From assembly GCA_029287875.1 (NCBI GenBank), contig JARFQH010000284.1:1-24285 (forward strand): a stretch of 24,285 bases of DNA. The letters are read 5' to 3'. Position 1 is the first letter of the stretch, and every line of letters starts with the position of its first letter. Source of the DNA: Desulfobacteraceae bacterium (GTDB lineage Bacteria; Desulfobacterota; Desulfobacteria; Desulfobacterales; SG8-13). Made by a program: the position numbers and the translations under genes. Shown piece after piece: positions 1 through 6,885 of this stretch. Below the pieces are notes generated by a model. It worked only from the letters and a program-made list of their open reading frames with translations, ran no database searches and was not told where the DNA came from.

Positions 1-498
1 TTGATCAAGCACGGCAAACTCGATCTGGATACCAGGCGCAACGATCATCTCAAGGTCACCTTCCATGATTCCTGCAACCCGGCCCGGGGCATGGGTCTTT
101 TCGAGGAGCCGCGCTACGTGATCAAAAACGTGTGCAACAACTTCTACGAAATGCCGGTCAATACAATCCGCGAGCAGACCTTCTGTTGCGGCAGCGGGTC
201 AGGCCTGAATGCGGGTGAAGACATGGAGCTGCGGATGGCCGGCGGCCTGCCCAGAGGCAATGCCGTCAAGTCCGTCAAGGAACGATACGGTGTCAACATG
301 CTGGCCACCATCTGTGCCATCGACCGTGCGGTGTTGCCAGATCTGATGAACTACTGGGTGGGAGATGTGGAGGTGAGCGGGGTACACGAAATGGTGGCCA
401 ACGCCCTGAACCTGCAGGGACAAAACGAAAGAGCCACGAACCTGCGCGGCGATGACCTGGAAGAACTGAAAGAAGCCGAAGCAGAGACGGAGGAATAA
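1..498 (+). CDS. dsrK: DsrK, C-terminal part (5' end outside window)
   Basis: This is the last ~165 residues of DsrK, the cytoplasmic heterodisulfide-reductase-like iron-sulfur subunit of the DsrMKJOP membrane complex, which passes electrons between the quinone pool/periplasm and the DsrC trisulfide cycle of sulfite reduction. Visible are the second CCG-type domain motifs: HDSCNPARG near residue 23 of the fragment and TFCCGSGSG near residue 60. These cysteines bind the special [4Fe-4S] cluster of HdrB/D-like proteins. The reading frame is open to base 1, so the gene starts upstream; the first TTG is not the true start. The C-terminus is a short acidic tail. dsrJ starts 4 bases after the stop. 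The downstream order J-O-P confirms the identity. Confidence 0.95.
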   Translation: MIKHGKLDLDTRRNDHLKVTFHDSCNPARGMGLFEEPRYVIKNVCNNFYEMPVNTIREQTFCCGSGSGLNAGEDMELRMAGGLPRGNAVKSVKERYGVNMLATICAIDRAVLPDLMNYWVGDVEVSGVHEMVANALNLQGQNERATNLRGDDLEELKEAEAETEE

Positions 499-502
499 GC
501 TG

Positions 503-892
503 ATGGGTAACAAGAAACTCGTTTATCTGGGAATCGCGATTTTTTTGGTCATCGTGACACTGCCCTTCTGGTTCAACCGTGGCAAGGCCGCGCCGGCACC
601 CGAGCTTGTGCTGACCGCCAAGGCCAAGGAAGCCAAGGAGTGTGTCCGTTCCAAAGAATACATGGCAAAAGATCACATGCGGGTCCTGGATAAATGGCGC
701 CACGCAGTGGTCCGGAATGCCGAGCGGATATACGTCAATCCTCAGGGAAAGGAATACGCCATGAGCCTTTCCAACACCTGCCTGGATTGCCATTCGAACA
801 AGGCCGAGTTTTGTGACAGATGTCACAATTATGCTTCGGTTCGACCTTACTGCTGGGATTGCCATATCGATAACCCGAAGGAGACCAAGTGA
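503..892 (+). CDS. dsrJ: DsrJ, triheme cytochrome c subunit
   Basis: A 129-residue periplasmic triheme cytochrome c of the DsrMKJOP complex. One N-terminal hydrophobic segment (about residues 6-24) acts as signal or anchor. Three CxxCH heme sites are visible: CLDCH at 93-97, CDRCH at 104-108 and CWDCH at 117-121. Cys47, in ECVRSKEYM, sits where the family has an unusual cysteine proposed as a heme iron ligand; this role is family knowledge and was not tested here. The length is typical. The ATG follows a GAGGAAT ribosome site after dsrK. The stop overlaps the dsrO start as TGATG, so translation is probably coupled. Confidence 0.95.
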   Translation: MGNKKLVYLGIAIFLVIVTLPFWFNRGKAAPAPELVLTAKAKEAKECVRSKEYMAKDHMRVLDKWRHAVVRNAERIYVNPQGKEYAMSLSNTCLDCHSNKAEFCDRCHNYASVRPYCWDCHIDNPKETK

Positions 893-1692
893 TGGAACGC
901 AGTCGCAGAGACATATTAAAACTATTCGGCATTTCAGCGCTGGCCCTGAGCACCGGTCCGGTCTTGGACGCATTCGCCGCCGAAGAGGCCGAGCACGGCG
1001 CTGCTGCCGAACCGTATGTCAAAATGGGGGACAAGGCCCTCAAGGCCCAACAGTGGGCGATGGTGGTCGACACCCGCAAATTCAAGTCCGAAGAGGATTT
1101 TACACCGTTGATCGATGCCTGTCATAAGATCCACAACGTCCCGAGCCTGCCGATCAAACGCCAAGAGATCAAGTGGATCTGGACAGCCCCCTATCACAAC
1201 GCCTTTCCCATGAGCCCGATGAAATTTGTCAACGAGAAGCTCGAGCACACGCCGCTCCTTGTTCTCTGCAATCATTGTGAAAATCCGCCTTGTGTCAGGG
1301 CTTGCCCGACCAACGCGACTTTCAAGAATCCGGACAACGGCATCGTCATGATGGACTTCCACCGTTGCATCGGTTGCCGCTTCTGCATGGCGGCTTGTCC
1401 CTTCGGCGCGCGAAGTTTCAACTTCCGCGATCCTCGTCCCTTTATTAACCCAGCCGAACAGAACAAGCAGTTTCCGACCCGCACGAAGGGCGTCGTTGAA
1501 AAATGCAGCTTCTGCGCTGAGCGGCTGGCGGTCGGTCAGCTGCCTGCCTGCGTGGAGGCGTCCGACGGTAAACTGGTATTCGGCGACCTGTATGACCCAG
1601 AATCGAAGGTTCGGGAGCTGATCAGAACCAATTACACCATTCGACGCAAACAGGCTCTGGGAACGGAGCCGTCGGTCTATTACATCGTGTGA
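892..1692 (+). CDS. dsrO: DsrO, periplasmic ferredoxin-like subunit with Tat signal
   Basis: A 266-residue multi-cluster iron-sulfur protein that relays electrons in the periplasm between DsrJ and the membrane subunit DsrP. The N-terminus carries a twin-arginine signal, SRRDILKLFG, followed by a hydrophobic stretch and an AFAAE cleavage region. Ferredoxin motifs are CNHCENPPCVRACP, CIGCRFCMAACPFGA and a later CSFC...C group, as in DsrO/HybA/NrfC-type proteins. I chose the ATG at 892, overlapping the dsrJ stop by one base, over the GTG one codon earlier because Tat signals normally begin close to the RR pair. Eight bases separate the stop from the dsrP ATG. Confidence 0.94.
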   Translation: MERSRRDILKLFGISALALSTGPVLDAFAAEEAEHGAAAEPYVKMGDKALKAQQWAMVVDTRKFKSEEDFTPLIDACHKIHNVPSLPIKRQEIKWIWTAPYHNAFPMSPMKFVNEKLEHTPLLVLCNHCENPPCVRACPTNATFKNPDNGIVMMDFHRCIGCRFCMAACPFGARSFNFRDPRPFINPAEQNKQFPTRTKGVVEKCSFCAERLAVGQLPACVEASDGKLVFGDLYDPESKVRELIRTNYTIRRKQALGTEPSVYYIV

Positions 1693-1699
1693 GGTGGTT

Positions 1700-2857
1700 A
1701 TGCTTGAATTAGCGCTTAAAGGAAGTAAGAGATACTATGGTTGGATGGGTTTTCTGCTCGCCATGGTCGGCGTCGGATTCCTGATCTATTTGAAACAGCT
1801 CGATTTCGGTCTCGGTATTACCGGCATGAGCCGGGACGTGTCCTGGGGATTTTACATCGCGCAGTTCACCTTTCTGGTCGGAGTGGCAGCCGGAGGGGTG
1901 ATGGTGGTGCTTCCCTACTATCTGCACGACTACAAGGCTTACGGTCGGATCACCATTCTGGGTGAATTTCTGGCCATCGCCGCCCTGGTCATGTGTTTGA
2001 CCTTTATTATCGTCGATCTGGGGCAGCCGCGGCGGATATTCAATGTCTGGCTTTACCCGACGCTGCACTCGGTGCTCTTCTGGGACACGATCGTGCTCAA
2101 CGGGTACCTCTTTCTGAACATCATCGTCGGCTGGAATGTTCTCGAAGCCGAGCGAAACGGCGTGCATTACCCGGCGTGGGTCAAACCGTTCATCTATCTC
2201 TCCATCCCCTGGGCCATCAGTATTCACACCGTGACAGCCTACCTGTACGCCGGCCTTCCCGGCAGAGGTTTCTGGATGACGGCCATCATGGCCCCGCGCT
2301 TCCTCGCTTCGGCTTTTGCAGCCGGTCCGGCCCTGCTGATCCTGCTGTGTCTGATCATTCGGCGGACGACCAGCTTCGACCCCGGACGGGAACAAATCCA
2401 GACCCTGGCCAAGACCGTGGCCTATGCCATCGTTCTGAACGTGTTTTTCTTCCTGTGTGAGATCTTTACCGTATTCTACAGCCAGATTCCCGAGCACATG
2501 GACCACATTACCTACCTATTCGTCGGTCTGCACGGACATGGCACCTATGTGCCCTGGATGTGGACGGCGATGGGACTGATGATCATCGGCATAATCCTGC
2601 TGGTCAACCCGGCCACCCGGAAAAACGAGGGGGTGCTGGCGGTGGCCTGCATAGCGGTTTTCGCAGGAACCTGGATCGATAAGGGGCTCGGCATGATATC
2701 CGGCGGGTTCGTACCGAATCCGCTGCACGAGGTAAATGAATATATTCCGACACTGCCGGAACTGTTTATATCGCTGTCGATTTGGTGCCTCGGCTTCTTT
2801 GTCCTAACCGGTCTATTCAAGATCGCGGTTTCGGTCAAGGAAGAGGTCCGAGAGTAA
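1700..2857 (+). CDS. dsrP: DsrP, NrfD/PsrC-family integral membrane subunit
   Basis: A 385-residue polytopic membrane protein of the NrfD/PsrC family, the quinone-interacting membrane subunit of DsrMKJOP. About ten hydrophobic helices are visible from the GWMGFLLAMVGVGFLIYL segment near the N-terminus to the last one near residue 365. An ordered GFYIAQFTFLVGVAAGG helix and a PWAISIHTVTAYLYAG segment are typical of the family. I prefer the ATG at 1700, which has a GAGGTGG ribosome site just upstream, to the GTG at 1694. It is the last gene of the operon: a strong terminator begins about 15 bases after the stop. Confidence 0.94.
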   Translation: MLELALKGSKRYYGWMGFLLAMVGVGFLIYLKQLDFGLGITGMSRDVSWGFYIAQFTFLVGVAAGGVMVVLPYYLHDYKAYGRITILGEFLAIAALVMCLTFIIVDLGQPRRIFNVWLYPTLHSVLFWDTIVLNGYLFLNIIVGWNVLEAERNGVHYPAWVKPFIYLSIPWAISIHTVTAYLYAGLPGRGFWMTAIMAPRFLASAFAAGPALLILLCLIIRRTTSFDPGREQIQTLAKTVAYAIVLNVFFFLCEIFTVFYSQIPEHMDHITYLFVGLHGHGTYVPWMWTAMGLMIIGIILLVNPATRKNEGVLAVACIAVFAGTWIDKGLGMISGGFVPNPLHEVNEYIPTLPELFISLSIWCLGFFVLTGLFKIAVSVKEEVRE

Positions 2858-2871
2858 AAAAACGATTCAAA

Positions 2872-2910
2872 AACAAAAAAGGGGGCCTCGAACGGGCCCC
2901 CTTTTTTGTT
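2872..2910. terminator. Symmetric Rho-independent terminator after dsrP
   Basis: A perfect 7-bp G/C stem (2881-2887 with 2895-2901) and a 7-nt loop are flanked by A6 (2875-2880) and T6 (2902-2907), with three further pairs outside. This ends the dsrMKJOP transcript. The A/T symmetry means it could also stop transcription coming from the other side. It separates the dsr operon from the permease gene, which therefore probably has its own promoter. Confidence 0.93.
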
Positions 2911-2982
2911 TACAGCGGGTTGCGGATGGATTAAGCTTATAAATAAAGTATTTGTCGTCATACTCTAAGGCGTAATGTTTAA

Positions 2983-4143
2983 ATGAATTTTAGCGTCGAT
3001 GTCATTTCCGAAGCCTGGCTCCTCCTTAAGGAATCGGGCCTTTACATTCTTTTCGGCCTGCTGGTCAGCGGATTTTTGCGGGTTTTTCTCAATCCGAACA
3101 CGATTGTCCGACACCTTGGAAAAGGGCGCTTTAAACCGGTTTTTAAGGCCGCCCTGTTGGGGATCCCCATCCCGCTCTGATCGTGCGGGGTGTTGCCTGC
3201 GGCCGTGACGCTGCAGAAACAAGGGGCCAACAAAGGGGCCGTCACTTCCTTTATGATTTCTACGCCGGAATCCGGCATCGACTCGATAGCCATCACTTAT
3301 GCCCTGCTGGATCCTATCATGACCGTGGCGCGGCCGGTGGTGGCTTTCTTCACCGCTGCCATTGCCGGTGTCGCCGAAAATCTGCTGGAAAAAAGCGACA
3401 GCGACACGCAAGTTCATCCGGACCTGACCTGTCCGGTCGATCAATGTTGTGACGGAATCAACTGCCGTCCCGAAGATCACAAACGTCATCATAGCGTGGC
3501 CGAAAAGCTGGGGGCGGGGGTGCGGTATGCGTTTACGGATTTTTGGAACGATTTGGCGGGCTGGTTTTTTATCGGGCTATTGGCAGCCGGTTTAATTGCC
3601 GTTCTCATCCCCGAAGAAATGGTTAAGACCTATCTCGGCAGCGGGCTCCCGGCAATGCTATTCATGCTGGCGGTCGGAATACCGCTTTACATCTGTGCGA
3701 CCGCTTCAACCCCCATCGCCGCCGCACTGATCCTCAAAGGCGTCAGTCCCGGCGCGGCGCTGGTTTTTCTGCTGGCCGGTCCTGCCACCAACGTCGCTGC
3801 ATTGACGGTCATGGCGGGAATTATCGGAAAAAGGGCCACCGTCATTTATCTGGTGGCGATAGCCGTTTCGACCGTCGTCTTCGGATTGATTTTGGATCAG
3901 GTTTACACAACCCTGGGCGTTTCGGCTCAAGCCGTTGTCAGCGGGACGGCAACCAACATACCAGAGTGGATCGAAGTGGCCGGCGCTCTGACCCTCATCC
4001 TCTTGTCCCTCCCTCTTTTCTTCCGGAAAACCCGTGGAGCTATGCGTGCCGGGCGGCGCTATTTTGGTAGCCCAATGGCCAGCCGGACCAATACGCGACC
4101 GACGTCTCCGTCCCATGCTGAACCGGTTTGCGGGCCGACTTGA
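2983..4143 (+). CDS. Predicted selenocysteine-containing metal-efflux permease (SO_0444/DUF318-like), TGA at codon 66
   Basis: An inner-membrane permease of about 386 residues resembling the SO_0444 family of predicted Cu/Zn (soft-metal) efflux transporters. Residues 1-65 end GIPIPL. Codon 66 is TGA (3178-3180), and the same frame continues SCGVLPAAV with no further stop until 4141. Family members recalled from memory read PLCSCGV here, so TGA replaces the first Cys of a CSCG motif and probably encodes selenocysteine. The second half repeats the pattern: GIPLYIC places Cys238 in the same position as residue 66. A Cys/His-rich loop (C150, C155, C156, C161, H166, H169, H170) between the halves could bind metal. 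The last ~35 residues are basic, non-hydrophobic and not recognised. The ATG has a weak TAAGG ribosome site 12 bases upstream. The alternative is a pseudogene with one nonsense mutation. The substrate is not known. Confidence 0.82.
3178..3216 (+). promoter_or_regulatory. UGA codon with bacterial SECIS-like hairpin
   Basis: Starting 16 bases after the TGA (3178-3180), CTGCGGC (3197-3203) pairs with GCTGCAG (3210-3216): seven pairs including one G-U. They close the six-base loop CGUGAC (3204-3209). The second loop base is G and is followed by U. The loop begins 23 nt after UGA. This agrees with the general bacterial SECIS description as I recall it: stem-loop inside the coding sequence just downstream of UGA, a G in the first two loop positions and a spacing of roughly 16-37 nt. 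SelB would bind it to direct Sec-tRNA to the UGA. It has not been folded computationally. Confidence 0.75.
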
Positions 4144-4176
4144 GGGTGTTCTTCCGGTCCGGGCGGATCATAGTTA

Positions 4177-4317
4177 GTTTCCGTCCAGAAATGGCCCTTT
4201 TCCGCAATTTCGGCGTCAATCGGCGGAATCGCTTGTGCGGCCTACAGGAGTACGCCTCCGCGCAATTCCTTGATTTCCTTGAACTTGCAAAAAATTGCAC
4301 ATTTCTGGATCGGAAAC
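4177..4317. repeat. MITE-like element with inverted ends
   Basis: The left end GTTTCCGTCCAGAAATG (4177-4193) matches the reverse complement of CATTTCTGGATCGGAAAC (4300-4317) except for one inserted base. The two ends frame 141 bp without a credible gene. This is the layout of a small non-autonomous inverted-repeat element. It fills most of the 287-base gap between the permease and fdhD; the rest is a partial direct copy (4355-4403). No flanking target duplication was identified with confidence. Confidence 0.6.
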
Positions 4318-4354
4318 TGATCGGTGCCCTTATTGAAACCGCGGATGGGCACTG

Positions 4355-4403
4355 GTTAGTGTCCATCCATAAATGGCCCTTTTCTTCAATTTCCGGGTCA
4401 ATC
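4355..4403. repeat. Partial direct copy of the MITE left end
   Basis: These 49 bases match 4173-4221 at about 42 positions with no gap, including the shared core AAATGGCCCTTTTC. The copy lacks a visible right inverted end, so it looks like a decayed or truncated second element in the same orientation. It lies 27 bases beyond the 3' end of the minus-strand gene fdhD. Confidence 0.6.
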
Positions 4404-4430
4404 TCGATAGTTGGGGGAAATGAACCGACC

Positions 4431-5282
4431 TTAAAAGACGAGTCTTTCCGCGCCGCAAAAAATGTACAACCCTTCGTCGTGGGACAGGCAGGCGAGGGTC
4501 ATGTTCAACTGCTCGGCCAAGGCCACGGCTATGGCGGTCGGCCTGGAAACCGACAGGACGATCGGAATGCCGGCCCGCCCGGCTTTCTGAACGAGTTCGT
4601 AGCTGGCGCGCGAGGAAAGAACCAGCAGGCAGGCTTCAGCCAATCGCTCGGCCAGAAAGAGCTTTCCAATCACCTTGTCGAGGGCGTTGTGACGCCCCAC
4701 ATCCTCTGCAGCGGCCAGAAGGTCGAAATCTGAGTTGAACAGGGCGGCAGCGTGGGAAGCCATGGTCTGCCGGCGCAGCGGTTGGTGATCTGAGAGAGTA
4801 TCGATGCATTTCAATATTCTGCCGGTAGATAGTGCGGGCCCGTTCGGCACCGATGATATCGCCTGTTGCAAGTCCCTGACGATTTCTTTGCCGCAGATTC
4901 CACAACTGGTCTGGCTGATATAGCCCCGGCGGTCGAGGGTTGCGGCAATTTTTTCGCGGCGGGACGCCGTCAGCGTCACGGTCACCACGTTGGTGTCTGC
5001 ACCGTCGCAAAATCCGATGGCGTTAAGGTCGGCGGGGGAATCGACGATCCCTTCGGCGAGGCAAAATCCGGCGACGTGGTCAATTTCATCACCGGGGGTG
5101 CGCATGATCACCGAGTAGGGATTACCTTGGATGCGAATTGAAAGCGGTTCTTCGGCAATGATGTTTCTGCATACGGAACGGCCGGCAGTTCCATCCCAGT
5201 GTATGATCGCTTGCTTGAGATACCCTTTCACCGCCGCCCCCGGTTTTTTCGATACCAACTGCGTCTGCCATTTGGCACACAT
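4431..5282 (-). CDS. fdhD: FdhD, formate dehydrogenase sulfurtransferase
   Basis: A 283-residue FdhD protein. The family transfers sulfur from the cysteine desulfurase IscS to the molybdenum/tungsten bis-MGD cofactor, which formate dehydrogenase needs for activity. The conserved flexible-loop cysteines are visible as TSCGICGK (Cys127 and Cys130). Other family blocks are the N-terminal EEPLSIRIQG, AGFCLAEGI and the C-terminal AAEDVGRHNALDKVIG and SSRASYELVQKA segments. Length is normal. The ATG at 5282 is the best start, although its ribosome site is weak. No formate dehydrogenase gene is in the window; the neighbouring MOSC gene on the same strand fits a molybdenum-cofactor theme. Formate dehydrogenases of this group are often selenoproteins, which fits the selenopermease next door. 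Confidence 0.93.
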   Translation of the reverse strand: MCAKWQTQLVSKKPGAAVKGYLKQAIIHWDGTAGRSVCRNIIAEEPLSIRIQGNPYSVIMRTPGDEIDHVAGFCLAEGIVDSPADLNAIGFCDGADTNVVTVTLTASRREKIAATLDRRGYISQTSCGICGKEIVRDLQQAISSVPNGPALSTGRILKCIDTLSDHQPLRRQTMASHAAALFNSDFDLLAAAEDVGRHNALDKVIGKLFLAERLAEACLLVLSSRASYELVQKAGRAGIPIVLSVSRPTAIAVALAEQLNMTLACLSHDEGLYIFCGAERLVF

Positions 5283-5355
5283 CTACGGCTTTTTTCCGGG
5301 TTGTTCTGCCGAGATCCTATGTTTTAGCCGAACCCCCGGATGCAGCTACAATTTC

Positions 5356-5371
5356 GTAACCGTTCACAGGG
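5356..5371. repeat. Isolated half-arm copy of the neighbouring palindrome
   Basis: GTAACCGTTCACAGGG matches 15 of 16 bases of the reverse complement of the palindrome's right arm (5506-5521), in the same orientation as its left arm. It may be a remnant of another copy or part of a composite element. It lies upstream of fdhD, about 75-90 bases before the fdhD start on the minus strand, so it is in that gene's promoter region. Confidence 0.5.
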
Positions 5372-5401
5372 TTGCAAAGTCCGATGCGCTTCAAACAACC
5401 C

Positions 5402-5527
5402 AATTGTAAGCGTTTGCAGGGTGCCGCAGATGCAAGGCGTCGGGCGCGCAGACGTACTTTTGTACTTTTGTACTTCAAGTGCCCGACAACAAAGCAGATG
5501 CGGTGCCCTGTGAACGCTTACACAATT
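5402..5527. repeat. Long imperfect palindrome (~125 bp), REP/MITE-like, at the 3' end of the MOSC gene
   Basis: The left arm (5402-5433) and right arm (5494-5527) are inverted copies. They share AATTG, TAAGCGTT, CAGGG and CCGCA blocks. Two of the dinucleotide differences are TG facing TG, which still pair as G-U wobbles in RNA. An inner stem GTCGGGC/GCCCGAC continues the fold, and the tip holds three copies of GTACTT. The MOSC stop codon (5518-5520) lies inside the right arm. On the minus strand the hairpin follows the MOSC gene directly and could protect or terminate its mRNA. It contains no gene. Confidence 0.65.
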
Positions 5528-5946
5528 TCAATGGCATCCCCGGTGTGGATGACGCCACCGGTCAAAACGCGTGCGAAGACACCTTCACGCGGCATGATAC
5601 AGTCACCGGCCTGGTAGTAGATGGCACATTTGTTCTTGCACTCTTTGCCGATTTGCGTAATCTCTATCACGGCTGCTTTTCCGAGCCGGAAGCGGGTGCC
5701 GATCGGAACCCGCGGCCAGTCGACTCCGGTTGTGGCGATGTTTTCTGCAAAGTCTCCGAAGTCAACCGTTAGTCCACGCTTGCGGGCGTGTTCGATACTT
5801 TCGGCGGCCAAAAAACTGACCTGACGATGCCAGCGGCCGGCATGTGCATCAGCACTAAAACCGTGATTTGCGATCAACTCGGCCGATTCAACGCACTGTT
5901 TACGGGTGCCTTTTTTCCGGCTGGTGGCAATTGAAACAATTTTCAT
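5518..5946 (-). CDS. MOSC-domain protein
   Basis: A 142-residue stand-alone MOSC domain, the C-terminal domain type of molybdenum cofactor sulfurases and the fold of YiiM-like proteins, thought to carry sulfur on a conserved Cys or act on Moco. Visible are the DAHAGRWHRQVSFL segment, FGDFAENI, IGKECKNKCAIYYQAGDC and a REGVFARVL end block typical of short bacterial MOSC proteins. I chose the ATG at 5946 (protein MKIVSIATSRKKG) because family members begin this way; an upstream in-frame ATG at 6009 adds 21 unlikely residues. It lies on the same strand as fdhD, 235 bases upstream of it with a palindrome between. Its substrate is unknown; a role in Moco handling is inferred. Confidence 0.85.
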   Translation of the reverse strand: MKIVSIATSRKKGTRKQCVESAELIANHGFSADAHAGRWHRQVSFLAAESIEHARKRGLTVDFGDFAENIATTGVDWPRVPIGTRFRLGKAAVIEITQIGKECKNKCAIYYQAGDCIMPREGVFARVLTGGVIHTGDAIEIV

Positions 5947-6087
5947 TGGAATTATACTCGGATCTTTCGGTTTCCAATAGGATCGATGATGGTAACGTGT
6001 GATCGTCATCGACGGATTCGTTTTAATATACGGATTTTTTCAGCAATGTCCATTTCATAGGCGCCTATAAGATAAGGCATATTTTCC

Positions 6088-6118
6088 TTGACAAAACGAC
6101 TGCAAGCATTCATATTAT
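6088..6118 (+). promoter_or_regulatory. Likely sigma70 promoter of rplU-rpmA
   Basis: A consensus -35, TTGACA (6088-6093), is followed by CATATT/TATTAT at 6111-6118 (17-19 bp spacing depending on which hexamer is used). Transcription would start about 50 bases before the rplU ATG at 6173, which has a strong GAGGAGG ribosome site. Confidence 0.5.
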
Positions 6119-6172
6119 TCAACTTTTGAATTAATGTGTAATTTGAGTTAGATACTGAGGAGGCCGAAAAAA

Positions 6173-6484
6173 ATGTATGCTGTAGTGGCAACGGGCGGAA
6201 AACAGTACAAGGTCAGGGAGGGCGAAATTCTGCGGGTTGAAAAAATCCCAGGCGAAATCGGCACGCCCGTTTCATTCGACAAGGTGCTGATGACTTCTGA
6301 CGGTACATCCGTCAACATCGGGCAACCGTTTCTGGAAAACATTACGGTCAGCGGGCATATTACGGAACAGGCCAAAGCGAAAAAGATTCTGGTTTTCAAA
6401 TACAAGCGGCGCAAAAGATATCGCCGCAAGAATGGCCACCGTCAGCCGTATACGGCTGTAAAGATTGACAGCATCGCCCTTTAA
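6173..6484 (+). CDS. rplU: 50S ribosomal protein L21
   Basis: A 103-residue bL21 protein of the large ribosomal subunit, binding 23S rRNA near L20. It begins MYAVVATGGKQYKVREGE, the standard bL21 start, and ends with the conserved KYKRRKRYRRKNGHRQPYT basic block. Length is normal. The start is supported by GAGGAGG nine bases upstream. It leads the usual rplU-rpmA-obg cluster. The 146-base gap to rpmA holds no gene or clear terminator. Confidence 0.97.
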   Translation: MYAVVATGGKQYKVREGEILRVEKIPGEIGTPVSFDKVLMTSDGTSVNIGQPFLENITVSGHITEQAKAKKILVFKYKRRKRYRRKNGHRQPYTAVKIDSIAL

Positions 6485-6630
6485 GGGCTTTTTCCTTGAA
6501 TCCGGCGGTGGTGCTCTGCGCTGCGGTTCGTCAGCCAAGTACCGTGATGCGCACCCTAAAAGAGAATCGACAGTCAGAAGATCGGACCATATTAGAAGGC
6601 AGCGTTTCGACACGCTTGAGGAGATAGACC

Positions 6631-6885
6631 ATGGCTCATAAAAAGGCAGCGGGGAGCTCAAAAAACGGCCGTGACAGCGCCGGTCAGCGACGCGGTGTAA
6701 AGTGTTTCGGCGGCGAGCGCGTCAAAGCCGGCAACATCCTGGTGCGTCAGGTCGGCACGAAAATTCACCCTGGCGATAACGTCGGCATCGGCAAGGACTA
6801 CACAATCTTTTCCAAGATCGACGGGATTGTGGCTTACGAACGGGTCGGGCGGTCACGCAAAAAAGTGAGCGTACATGCAGAGTGA
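6631..6885 (+). CDS. rpmA: 50S ribosomal protein L27
   Basis: An 84-residue bL27 protein near the peptidyl transferase centre. It begins MAHKKAAGSSKNGRDS with no N-terminal extension to cleave, as in most Gram-negative bacteria. It continues with the conserved RRGVKCFGGERVKAGNILVR and GTKIHPGDNVGIGKDYT blocks. A GAGGAG ribosome site precedes the ATG. The stop overlaps the GTG start of obg in a GTGA junction, which implies translational coupling. Confidence 0.97.
   Translation: MAHKKAAGSSKNGRDSAGQRRGVKCFGGERVKAGNILVRQVGTKIHPGDNVGIGKDYTIFSKIDGIVAYERVGRSRKKVSVHAE

Noticed and set aside
1709..2506. 265-codon minus-strand open frame across dsrP
   Set aside because: It is antisense to a clear membrane protein gene, and its translation is polar, repetitive and unlike any family.
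3178..3180. Simple nonsense mutation (pseudogene) or two separate genes at the permease TGA
   Set aside because: The frame continues intact for 320 codons, the TGA sits exactly on an expected Cys, and a SECIS-like hairpin follows at the right spacing. Random decay would not predict these three together. It is kept only as the alternative.
4128..4733. Plus-strand open frame running from the permease 3' end through the MITE into fdhD
   Set aside because: It crosses a repeat and runs antisense to fdhD. No motif is present and the start is unsupported.
5356..5527. CRISPR array or tandem repeat at 5356-5527
   Set aside because: The repeated arms are inverted rather than regularly spaced direct repeats, and there are only three partial copies.
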